Position numbers and translations under genes: made by a program. Shown here one piece after another: positions 9,092 to 18,834 of a stretch of DNA of 64,000 bases (position 1 is its first letter; each line of letters begins with the position of its first letter). Location of the stretch: assembly GCA_963575745.1 (NCBI GenBank), contig CAUYUJ010014270.1:302202-366201 (forward strand), read 5' to 3'. The DNA is from Prorocentrum cordatum. Taxonomy: Eukaryota > Sar > Dinophyceae > Prorocentrales > Prorocentraceae. The notes under the pieces were generated by a model. The model did not search any database and had not been told where the DNA came from. It saw nothing but the letters and a program-made list of their open reading frames with translations.

Positions 9092-10114
9092 GCGCAGCTC
9101 TTCCGGTCGAAGCCAAGCGGGCCGCGCGAAGCTTGAATTCACAAAGGGGGGGGGCAGAAGGAGCGCGGCCTCACGGCAAGGCCGGGAGGAGGCAGAGCCT
9201 CGGGATGGAGGGAGGCGGCAGGAGAGGATAGGACAGGATGGGGTAGAACCCGGCCTGGCGCGTGTGGGGGGTGATATGCAGCGATACACACCGCGTGATA
9301 CGCGTGCAGCTACTACCTCGAACGATCGCATATCTGCTGTACGAGGTTACAGGTAGCTCGCGCCGTGCAGCACCCATCAAGGTTCCGAGAGGCTGCTGGC
9401 AAGATGATGTGTCACTCGCGAGCTGGGGGGAACGCCCCGCTGGCCCCTGGAGGCCGATGCCTCACGGCACGAGGAGGCAAAAAGAAACAAAAAGAACGAG
9501 GATGGGAACCGGAGGATGAGGAAGGAACTGAGGGCCCCATGAGGGTTGGAGCGGAGGGGAGGGCGGAGGCGGAGGCGGGGGAGGAGGGAGCGAGGGAGGG
9601 AAGAGGGCCATCGTCGACCGGCGGCATGGCCCAGTTCACCGTGCTCGGAGACTTTGGGAGAGGCTCGGTGGCGCGGACAACCACTTCCGCCACCAGCCAC
9701 CCCAAATCCATCGCGGGGCAAGTGAGAGCCAGGGCAAAAAGGCGAAGCTATATCATCACAATCGCCAGCTTGAAACAATGGAACATGAGCGAGACTGAAA
9801 CATAGTGCTGTCACTCAGGGCGAGGCCGAAGAAGCTGGCCCGAACTCAAGCCGAGAAGAGAAAGAAAGCAAGGACGAAAGAACGGCCAGAGCGAAGTGCG
9901 CCGGCCTAGCGCACAGACTGGAGAACTGACGGACAGAGCTGACGCACCGAAGTCAAAACTGCCACGGACATACGGCGCGGAGAGCTGGACCTGCAAGCGA
10001 GCGGCGGGCCGCCGACCAGCGGATAGGTCGGGGCCCGAACAAAAACAAAAACAACAAAAAAAACGTAAAGAACAAGCCAAAAACATAAACATCTAGATAT
10101 CTCAACAAAAAACA
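9092..10114. other. about 1 kb without recognisable gene
   Basis: GC-rich left part, then A/G-rich sequence from about 9480. Overlapping Arg-rich frames have no motif. The last 100 bases become A-rich and lead into a CAA microsatellite (about 10120-10150). Confidence 0.4.
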
Positions 10115-10116
10115 TC

Positions 10117-10150
<34 letters not shown>

Positions 10151-12810
10151 CATTTTACCCGAACGCGTGGTGTTCTCCCCAGTGCCAGGGTTTTCATACG
10201 ACACCAGGCAATACCCCCACTTCGTGGGGGGGCATTACAAGCTCTACCAAATATCCAAACGACTCTTCGCGACCACCCAAACCCAGCTTCCCGCCCTATG
10301 ACGTTGGGACACTTCACTTCGTGGCGTGCGGACGACCGTGGCTACTACACTGGCGTGGGGTACACACCCACAGAACCCAATGGTTTTTGGAGATTTCGGC
10401 GTGCGCGCGCGAAGAAAAAACGAATGTGTCCCGCATGGTATTATTTGACAGGGATGATGGCCCTGGCAGGTGCGCAACCGTTGTCGCAGAAGTTCGAAAA
10501 AGTTGCTCGCAAAAGCCCGTTTGACAGAAATGTTTAAAAAGTGTTGGGTTTCCTACGAATCCGCAAGAGCGCGCGGGATGAGATTTTGACATTTTTTTGT
10601 TGAAAAACCATTGGTTTTTTGATGTTTTTATGTTAAAATCGTTCCGAACACTAAGCTTTTGGAAGGATTTCGTCTTGCGCGCGCGAATGTCCACTTTACC
10701 TTATTTTTTGCAAGGGATTCTTGAAATTTGATTATATTAGAACAAGAAATGTCATTTTATAGTGTTTTTTGCAAGGGAAAACGGATTACAACAAAACAAC
10801 CGGATCCGGACATAATCCACTTTTCTGAAGCTTTCGCGAAAAAATGATGAAAATGTAGCTGCGGCCTAGGTTTTGGAGGGGGGTCGCGCACCAGGGGTCC
10901 CAACAATAATTATTCTTTAGAAGTAATAATGTTCAACAACAACAATCACTTTACCCGAACGCTCAGTGTTCTCACCAGTGCCAGGGTTTTCATAGCGAGG
11001 CAGCCAATACCCCCACTTTGTGGGGGGGCCGTTCAAGCTCTACCAAATTTCCACACGACTCTTCGCCACCACCCACACCCAGCTTCCCGCCCTATGACGT
11101 TCGGACACTTCACTTCGTGGCCTGCGGACGACCGTGGCTACTACACTGGCGTGGAGTACACACCCACAGAAGTTGGGCGCAACCTATGGCGCAACCAATA
11201 GGGGGACGTTTTATTCTCGGCGGCCGAGGGCGCAACCTATGGCGCAACCGCAAGGGATTGTGGCCCCTGGCAGGCGCGCGAACCCCGTTGCAAGAGCGTG
11301 CGAAAGTAGCTCGCGCGAGCTCATGTAACATAAATGTTGGAAAACCATTGTTTTTTTAGGATTCGGACAGCGCGCGCGGGTAGAAATTTTGAAAAGTCGT
11401 GCAGGTGTTTTTCGAGGACCTACGGTGCGATTCGTGTGATTTTATGATGCGCGGTGCTAAAATTCTTAAGAAGCCCAATGGTTTTTGGAGATTTCGGCGT
11501 GCGCGCGCGAAGAAAAAACGAATGTGTCCCGCATGGTATTATTTGACAGGGATGATGGCCCTGGCAGGTGCGCAACCGTTGTCGCAGAAGTTCGAAAAAG
11601 TTGCTCGCAAAAGCCCGTTTGACAGAAATGTTTAAAAAGTGTTGGGTTTCCTACGAATCCGCAAGAGCGCGCGGGATGAGATTTTGACATTTTTTTGTTG
11701 AAAAACCATTGGTTTTTTGATGTTTTTATGTTAAAATCGCTCCGAACACTAAGCTTTTGGAAGGATTTCGTCTTGCGCGCGCGAATGTCCACTTTACCTT
11801 ATTTTTTGCAAGGGATTCTTGAAATTTGATTATATTAGAACAAGAAATGTCATTTTATAGTGTTTTTTGCAAGGGAAAGCGGGGGGGAACAAAACAACCG
11901 GATCTTGATCACATCGAATTACCTGAGGCTTCCTCACGAAAATGATGAAAATGTAGCTGCGGCCTAGGCGGCGCAGGGGGGCCGTGCACCAGGGGTCCCA
12001 ACAATAATTATTCTTTAGAATTAATAATGTTCAACAACCACAACAACAACAACACACTTTGGGGACACTCCGTTCTCACCAGTGCCAGGGTTTTCATAGG
12101 AGGCGGGCAATACCCCCACTTTGTGGGGGGGCCGGTTCAAGCTCTACCAAATTTCCAAACGACTCTTCGCCACCACCCACACCCAGCTTCCCGCCCTATG
12201 ACGTTCGGACACTTCACTTCGTGGCATGCGGACGACCGTGGCTACTATTCAGGGCCCCGCGGCCGACGACGACGGCGTGCGCGCGCGAAGAAAAAACGAA
12301 TGTGTCCCGCATGGTATTATTTGACAGGGATGATGGCCCTGGCAGGTGCGCAACCGTTGTCGCAGAAGTTCGAAAAAGTTGCTCGCAAAAGCCCGTTTGA
12401 CAGAAATGTTTAAAAAGTGTTGGGTTTCCTACGAATCCGCAAGAGCGCGCGGGATGAGATTTTGACATTTTTTTGTTGAAAAACCATTAGTTTTTTGATG
12501 TTTTTATGTTGAAATCGCTTCCGAACACTAAGCTTTTGGAAGGATTTCGTCTTGCGCGCGCGAATGTCCACTTTACCTTATTTTTTGCAAGGGATTCTTG
12601 AAATTTGATTATATTAGAACAAGAAATGTCATTTTATAGTGTTTTTTGCAAGGGAAAGCGGGGGGGAACAAAACAACCGGATCCGGACATAATCCACTTT
12701 TCTGAAGCTTTCGCGAAAAAATGATGAAAATGTAGCTGCGGCCTAGGTTTTGGAGGGGGGTCGCGCACCAGGGGCCCCAACAATAATTATTCTTTAGAAG
12801 TAATAATGTT
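10115..12810 (+). repeat. three tandem copies of a ~0.8 kb unit
   Basis: Common anchors show the copies: AGTGCCAGGG at 10181, 10977 and 12081; AATGTGTCCC at 10423, 11521 and 12299; CAACAATAATTATTCTTTAG at about 10901, 12000 and 12778. Copies run about 10115-10930, 10931-12030 and 12031-12810, and each begins with a CAA-rich run. Each also contains CCCCCACTTCGTGGGGGG-type hairpin sequence and a long A/T-rich tail. Identity in the right half is very high, with only a few substitutions seen, so duplication or homogenisation was recent. Short frames inside are conserved only because the DNA is. No recognisable product. Confidence 0.9.
11172..11470 (+). repeat. ~300-bp extra segment in the middle copy
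   Basis: Copies 1 and 3 lack this segment. It contains a doubled GGGCGCAACCTATGGCGCAA and a stretch (about 11262-11340) that is a diverged version of the unit's own GGCCCTGGCAGG...GAAATGTT region. It is therefore a partial internal duplication, not a foreign insertion. Confidence 0.65.
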
Positions 12811-12895
12811 CAACAACAACAGCAGCAGCAGCAGCAACAACAACAACAACAAGAACAGCAACAACACCAAACAACAACAAACAAAGGGAGCAGGC
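12806..12895 (+). repeat. (CAA/CAG)n microsatellite
   Basis: Runs of CAA and CAG immediately right of the third tandem copy. Confidence 0.9.
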
Positions 12896-13575
12896 AAGGC
12901 GGGGGCGACCTACAAGGTGACGCCGCCCAGGCGATGCAACTGCACAGGAGACGCGCCCGGGGAGCGTCTGCGGCAGCAGGATCGGGTCAGTGTGGACACC
13001 GGGGAGGCCCGCGGCCAGAGGAACAGACAGACGTCAGACGCGGGGGCGGCCCAGATTCGCGAAAACAAGGGCTCCCAACTTCGCGCTTCGCACTGAGCGA
13101 AGCGCGAAGTGCGAATAACTTCGCGCTCTCGCGCCGCCTCCCAGGGGAGAAGAGGAGGAGGAGGAATCGGAGCCGAACCGCAAAGCGCGAAACGCGAAGA
13201 ACCTCGCGCCCTCGAGGGCACCCTTGGAAAAAAGGGCAAGCGGGAGGCAGATCGGCAGGCTCACGCCTGCAGCGAACAGGACTGCGCAAAGCCACGGCCG
13301 TGCAGAAGCACTGCCCCTAAGCCCAAGCGGGAACGCGACGACGCGCGAAGGAGGCCGGGGAAGTGCGGGAGTGGTGGCGGGCGCCGAAACCGGCAAGCAC
13401 TGATGCGATGCCAATGCACAAACACGGCGGGCGGAACCTCGGCGACGGAGCGCACCGTGCTCCGTGCGACCAGGCCACGAACCCCGTGGGGGCAGGGGCA
13501 AAACAGGGAAGGGAAAGCACGCCAGCACGGGGAGGGAGAACGCAGAGGACCCACGACAGCAGAGGCAGCAGCACT
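12896..13575. other. GC-rich stretch with a short palindrome, no gene
   Basis: A near-palindrome around 13080-13112 (GCGCTTCGCAC...GTGCG) repeats the motif CTTCGCGC. Overlapping Arg/Ala/Pro frames only; nothing recognised. Confidence 0.45.
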
Positions 13576-13576
13576 C

Positions 13577-15350
13577 ACCACTGAGTCCTCCTCCTCCTCC
13601 TCCTCTTCCTCCTCCTCCTCCTCCTCCTCCTCCTCCTCCTCCTCCTCCCCCTCCTCCTTTTCCTCCTCACCTCCTCCTCCTCCTCCTCCTCCTCCTCCTC
13701 CTCCTCTCTCCTCCTCCTCCTCCCCCCTTGTCCCCTCCTCCTCCCCTCCTCCTCGTCCTCCTCCTCCTCCTCCGCCTCCGCCTCCTCCTCCTCCTCCTCC
13801 CGTCCTCCTCCTCCTCCTCCTCCTCCTTCTTAGTATTCTTCTTCTTCTTCTTATTATTATTATCATTATTATTATTAGTAGTATTATTATTATGATTATT
13901 CTTATTATTCTTATTATCATTCGCATTCTTATTATTATTCTTATTCGTAGTAGTATTCTTATTCTTAGTATTATTACTAGTATTATTATTAGTAATTTTG
14001 GTTATTAATATTATGATTATGAGTATTATTATTAGTATTATTATTAGTATTATCATTACCATTATTAGTTTTATTTTTCTTAGTATTCGTCTTATTATTA
14101 TTCTGCTTAGTCTTCTTCCTCTATTTCTTCTTATTAGTATTATTACTCGTATTCTTATTATTATTGTTATTATTCTTCTTATGTTTCGTTTTATTCATAT
14201 TATGATTATGCTTCTGCTTCTGCTTCTGCTTCTGCTTCTGCGTATGCTTATTCTTCTTCTGCTTCTGCTTCTGCTTCTTCTTCTGTTTCTTCTTCTTCCT
14301 CCTCTCATTATTATTATTCCTCTTCTTATTCCTCTTATTATTATGTGTATTATTATTATTATTCCTCCTCCTCCTCCTCCTCCTCCTCCTTCCTTCCTCC
14401 TCCTCCTCCTCCTCCTCCTCCTCCTCCTCCTCCTCCTCCTCCTCCTCCTCCTCCCCCTCCCTCCTCCTCCTCCTCCTCCCTCTCCTCCTCCTCCGCCTCC
14501 TCCTCCTCCTCCTCCTCCTCCTCCTCCGCCTCCGCCTCCGCCTCCGCTTCCGCCTCCGCGTCCTCCTCCTCCTCCTTCTCCTCCTCCTCCTCTTCTTCTT
14601 CTTCTTCTTTTTGTTAGTAGTATTCTTAGTATTCTTATTTTTTCTTGGTATTCTCATTATTATCATTATTATTATTCGTATTATTATTATTCTGATTATT
14701 ATTCTTATTATTATTATAATTAGTCTTAGTATTATTATTAGTATTATTATCATCATCATCATCATCATCATCAGCAGCATCATCAGTATTATTAGTATTA
14801 TTATCATTATTAACAATATTATTATTAGTGTTACTAGTATTAGTAGTAGTAGTAGTAGTAGTAGTGGTATTATCATTCGTATTATTAATATGAATAGTAT
14901 TGTTATTACTAATCTTATTAGTAATAGTATCATTAATAATAATATTCTTATGAGTATTAGTACTATTATTAGTTTATGATTTTTATCATTTTTAGCATTC
15001 GAGTAATTATTCTTATTCGTACTGATAATATTAATGCTAGCCTTATTAATATGCTTATTAGTCTGATTCGTCATCGTATTATGATTATTCGTCTTATTAA
15101 TATTGTTCTTATTACTCGTATTGGTATACGTATTATTCTGATTCATATAATTATTACTATTAGTGTTAGTACTATGATTCGTATTATTATTAGTATTGGT
15201 ATTAGTAGTACTATTATTCTTATAGTATTATTAGTGTTGTTAGTATTGGTATTAGTGTTCTTCGTAGTATTAATATTAGTAGTAGCATTATCATTAATAA
15301 TATTATTGGTATTATTATTAGTATTAGTCTTAGTAGTAGTAGTAGTAGTA

Positions 15351-15448
<98 letters not shown>

Positions 15449-15740
15449 AGTAGTAGTAGTAGTAGTCGTAGTAGTAGTCGTAGTCGTAGTCGTAGTAGTA
15501 GTAGTAGTAGTAGTAGTCGTAGTAGTCGTAGTAGTAGTAGTAGTATTAGTAGTAGTAGTAGTAGTAGTATGAATGTTAGCATTAGTATTAGTATCAGTGT
15601 TCTTCGGATTCGTCTTCTTATTCGTCGTATGGTTATTATTCTTCGTCGTCTTCTTCGTTTTCTTCGTTTTCTTCGTCTTATTCATATTATTATTATTCCT
15701 CCTCCTCCTCCTCCTCCTCCTCCTCCTCCTCCTCCTCTTC
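13577..15740. repeat. 2.1 kb composite trinucleotide microsatellite
   Basis: Nearly pure trinucleotide sequence that drifts from (TCC)n through (TTA/TTC)n, (TCC)n with CTGCTT runs, (ATT/ATC)n and (GTC)n to (GTA)n, then back to TCC. The GTC block is at about 15350-15450. The strands are strongly asymmetric: the plus strand is pyrimidine-rich in the left half. All long frames here (poly-Ser, -Pro, -Leu, -Ile, -Val; poly-Arg, -Glu, -Asn on the other strand) are products of the repeat, not genes. Confidence 0.95.
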
Positions 15741-15904
15741 CTCTTCCGCACCGCATTCGACGACCGTCCCAGGGATTGGACTGGGAGGCAGGAAGCACAG
15801 AGGGCGGGCAGGGCGGGGGCCTCCCGCGACAAGACACCGCCCTCGGCGACGCAGAGGCACAGCAGGGGCGCACAAAAAACGCCTGGGGCAGCTGCATTGG
15901 GCCA

Positions 15905-16020
15905 AGGAGGGGGGGGACGAGGAGGGGGAGGACGAGGAGGGGGAGGACGAAGAGGAAGAGGAGGATGAGCAGGAGGAGGAGGAGGAGGACGAGGAGGAGG
16001 AGGACGACGACGAAGACTCC
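15905..16020. repeat. (GGA/GAC)n microsatellite
   Basis: GAGGAGGAC-type repeats over about 115 bp. Confidence 0.9.
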
Positions 16021-16410
16021 GAAGCCAAACGAATAGTCAGAAGCGAAGGAGGAGGCGACCCCCAACAAATATGCGGTACGCATCGGCAAAATGACAGGCT
16101 GAATGCCGGGGCGCCCGCCAAGCGGCAGAGGAACGTGGTGGCGCTCCTGTGGGCCAATCGCTCCTCATCGCGGCCGCGCCTTCTGCTGATGCCCTCGCAG
16201 CCGGACCAGACGTCCGGGAGGAAATGCTGGTCGGCTGGCAGAACAGCCGTAAGCACTAGCTGCTTAAATAATGGACGGTGGTGCCAGTGCGGAGGTGGAG
16301 TTAACTGCGCACGTGCGTCCACACCGCACTACGCGCACGTTCCGTGGATCGCCAACTGGGATTGCCCCCACCTCCACCAGCAACTAGACTTGCGGGGGTT
16401 GGAAGTTGTA
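16021..16410. other. unique-looking spacer
   Basis: About 390 bp with no recognised gene or repeat. A plus frame at 16135-16449 has ordinary amino-acid composition but no motif. Confidence 0.35.
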
Positions 16411-16640
16411 CGAGAGAGAGAGAGAGAGAGCATGGCCGCAATAGGATAATGGTTGCAGCGCTTAACTTCTCGTACGTCATACAGGTTGCGCCAGCGCTTG
16501 GGCCAAACGGCGGCGGAATCCTCTCTTTGAGCGAGGGGGAGGAGGACGAGGAGGAGGAAAACGAGGAGGAGGAGGAGGAGGAAGAGGAGGAGGAGGAGGA
16601 GGAGGAGGAGGAGGTGGAGGAGGAGGGGGGGGGGGAGGAC
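16411..16640. repeat. (GA)n and (GAG)n microsatellites
   Basis: A GA run at about 16411-16430, then GAG/GGA repeats at about 16536-16640. Confidence 0.9.
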
Positions 16641-17970
16641 GGGGAAGGAGGGCAAGGAGCAGGAGGAAGGAGAGAGGCAGGGAAGAGGGAGGACAAAGGG
16701 GGAGCGAGGGAGGAGCGAGGGAGGGGGACAGCGGCGAAACGCGTCGCTGGCCCCGCCTGCCGCGCGGCCAGGCGGGACAGGGCCACGTCCACGGCTTGGG
16801 CCGCATCCTCGCGGGGCCGAAACGCTGCTACCGCCGCCGCCGCCGCGGCGGCGCCCTCTTGCCGCTGCCGTGGCCGCCGCCGTCGTACCCGATAGCCAAG
16901 GCCGCTGCCCGCCGCTGCCTGCCGCCGTCGAGACGAGGTCGCCCTCTCGGGAGTGGTGGTCTGTGGGCGTCTTTGGGCTCCTGCGGGGCACCCGAAGACC
17001 TCCAGGAGCCTGCGGGGGCTCCTGCGATTTGCCAGCCACCTTGCAGAGACATCGGTATTCGCCAAGTCTCGAAGATGTGCCAAACCCCTCGGACTGAGCA
17101 TGCCCACTATGAAAGGGCACCCGGTCCGGGACGCGCGCTGGCAAGGCGTCCTAATGGCTGCTGCTGCGCCAACAACGTGCCGATGAATCGCAACACGCTG
17201 CCCAAGCACCTCGTTTGAACGAATATTCCACGACTCCTCCAAGCAGCTCATGCGCAGCTCCCGGGCTTTCGTCGTCGCTGTTGCCGCCGCCTTCGCCGTG
17301 GCAGCCGCAACCGCCGTGGCAGCCGCCGTCACCATCGCCGTCGTGGTCGTCGCCGTCTGGGTCGAACTGGTTCAAAACAGACAAAAGCTGACCACACCAA
17401 ACCGCAAGTCGGCCGGTCTGGACCAGGACGGACCAGACCACACAGGACCAGGCCAGACCGCAGCACAGAAGGCAGCCCACGTGCCGGCTGTGCTGTCGTC
17501 CTTCGGATGCGGACGTAGAGGCGAACCAAAAAGAACATGGTGAGGAGGGGCAGGGAGGGAAGCGGAAAAGGGAACGACGGAGGAGGGAGCAGGAAGAGCA
17601 GAGGAGGAGGAGGCAGAGGAGTAGGAGGAGGAGATACAGACCACGAGGGTGAGGAAGCGGAGCCAACTGGGTACAAGGACGAGGAGGACGAGGCGCCACT
17701 TAGGAGACCGCACTTTGTTCGACTGCCGACTGCGCACACCCCAGCGAACGAGACCGGATGGGGTCATAGATTGTTCGAACCAACCAAGACCGACTCGAGG
17801 GCAGACCAAAACAAGAACGCACAAAAACTGCTCAGACCCAACTGGAGAACAGTGGATTCGAGCCGACCGAATAGTGCGAGAGAGCTTGATCAACCGCCGC
17901 TTTACTGTGGAAAATTCCCCCCCTCTTCCTCCAGAACCCGGGGTCCCTCCCCCCTCCGAAAATCCCCCCC
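16641..17970. other. about 1.3 kb without recognisable gene
   Basis: GC-rich with GCC/CGC-rich patches near 16830-16880 and 17270-17360 and a GGA-rich patch near 17560-17640. Overlapping frames have no motif. Confidence 0.4.
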
Positions 17971-18049
17971 CCCCCTGCTGGACCCCACCCCCACCCCTCC
18001 CCCCGGCAAACCACCCCCCCTCCCCTAATCCCAACCCCCCCCACCCCAC

Positions 18050-18140
18050 CCCTCGAAAACCGGGGGGGGTCACTACCGGTTCGAACCCCCCCCTCTCGAA
18101 AACCAGGGGGGTCACTACCGGTTCGAACCCCCCCCCCCCT
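18050..18140 (+). repeat. G/C-run repeat with GGTTCGAACC (two units, left of the LTR)
   Basis: Two ~46-bp units of the form AAAACC-G run-TCACTACCGGTTCGAACC-C run. The GGTTCGAACCCC core fits the Pol III B-box consensus GGTTCGANNCC, but no A-box or folded tRNA is visible. The same unit appears right of the retrotransposon (26567-26605) and inverted at 27615-27840. Confidence 0.8.
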
Positions 18141-18144
18141 TGAA

Positions 18145-18742
18145 TGTGTCTGCCAGTCCGCTGAAGACCAGATGCTGGAATCAAGCATGCTGCTGATGCG
18201 AGATCAGAAGGCGACGCTGCTGGTGCGAGAACAGATTCTGCCGCCGGTCTGAGAGCAAAGAGCAACAGCGGGTGCGACGACAAATGCTGGTGCGCTGAAC
18301 GAGAACGGAGAGAGGCCTGAAAGATCAGGCAGAAGTGAATGAGTACGTTTCTCCTCTTTCCTCTTCTCTTTCATTACAACCTCACCTGTTGCATATTATG
18401 CCTGCTCCAATGTGTAATGTGCACTCATATTTCTGCATCGATCCTCAAGGGATCTTGTACAAGCAGCAATCAATGACTTGTAAGTGAACCCGGAGCTCTT
18501 GACCCTATCCGTTGTGCCGGATTGCGACCAGAGTTCTCGACCTCGTCGGGGCCCGTCTCACCAAGCATAGTAGCATCAACAAGCTCAACTCGGATCGTTT
18601 GGATCCGTAGCCTTATAGGCTCAATACTCGGTTCTAGCATCCCGTGCTGGCAAAAGGCACAAAATACATCGTCCAGGTCTCCCGCGCTCCGCTGCCACGG
18701 AGCGCCCGGCCGGCCGACTGGCCCGGCCCGGGGAGGCGCTCG
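18145..18742 (+). repeat. 5' LTR of the copia element (598 bp)
   Basis: Begins TGTGTCTGCCAG; its last bases shared with the 3' LTR are GGCGCTCG. It matches 25969-26566 over its full length with no indels and 10 substitutions (about 98.3% identity). At 18697-18699 it carries ACG where the 3' LTR has ATG. This position is in frame with Gag. No clean terminal CA and no convincing target-site duplication are visible. Confidence 0.95.
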
Positions 18743-18762
18743 CAGGTTATGAGCCCAACGCT
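18743..18762 (+). promoter_or_regulatory. primer binding site, tRNA-Met anticodon arm type
   Basis: Directly after the 5' LTR, CAGGTTATGAGCCCAACGCT is the reverse complement of a sequence with a CTCATAA loop, the anticodon loop of a tRNA-Met. Drosophila copia primes reverse transcription from a half initiator-tRNA-Met in the same way. The site appears also to lie within the Gag reading frame. Confidence 0.75.
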
Positions 18763-18834
18763 CTGGGAGATCTGCAAGTCGCTCTGCCTGGTGGCGCATG
18801 CCCGACCTGCGGGCTCCATGCGTATCCGGCACTG

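Noticed and set aside
13577-15740. Very long frames encoding poly-Ser/Pro/Leu/Val/Arg
   Set aside because: They follow directly from trinucleotide repeats, occur on both strands, and have no non-repeat domain.
18100-18135. tRNA gene, because of GGTTCGAACCCC
   Set aside because: Only a B-box-like core is present; no acceptor stem, D arm or anticodon arm can be folded around it. The same holds at 26590 and 27620-27720.
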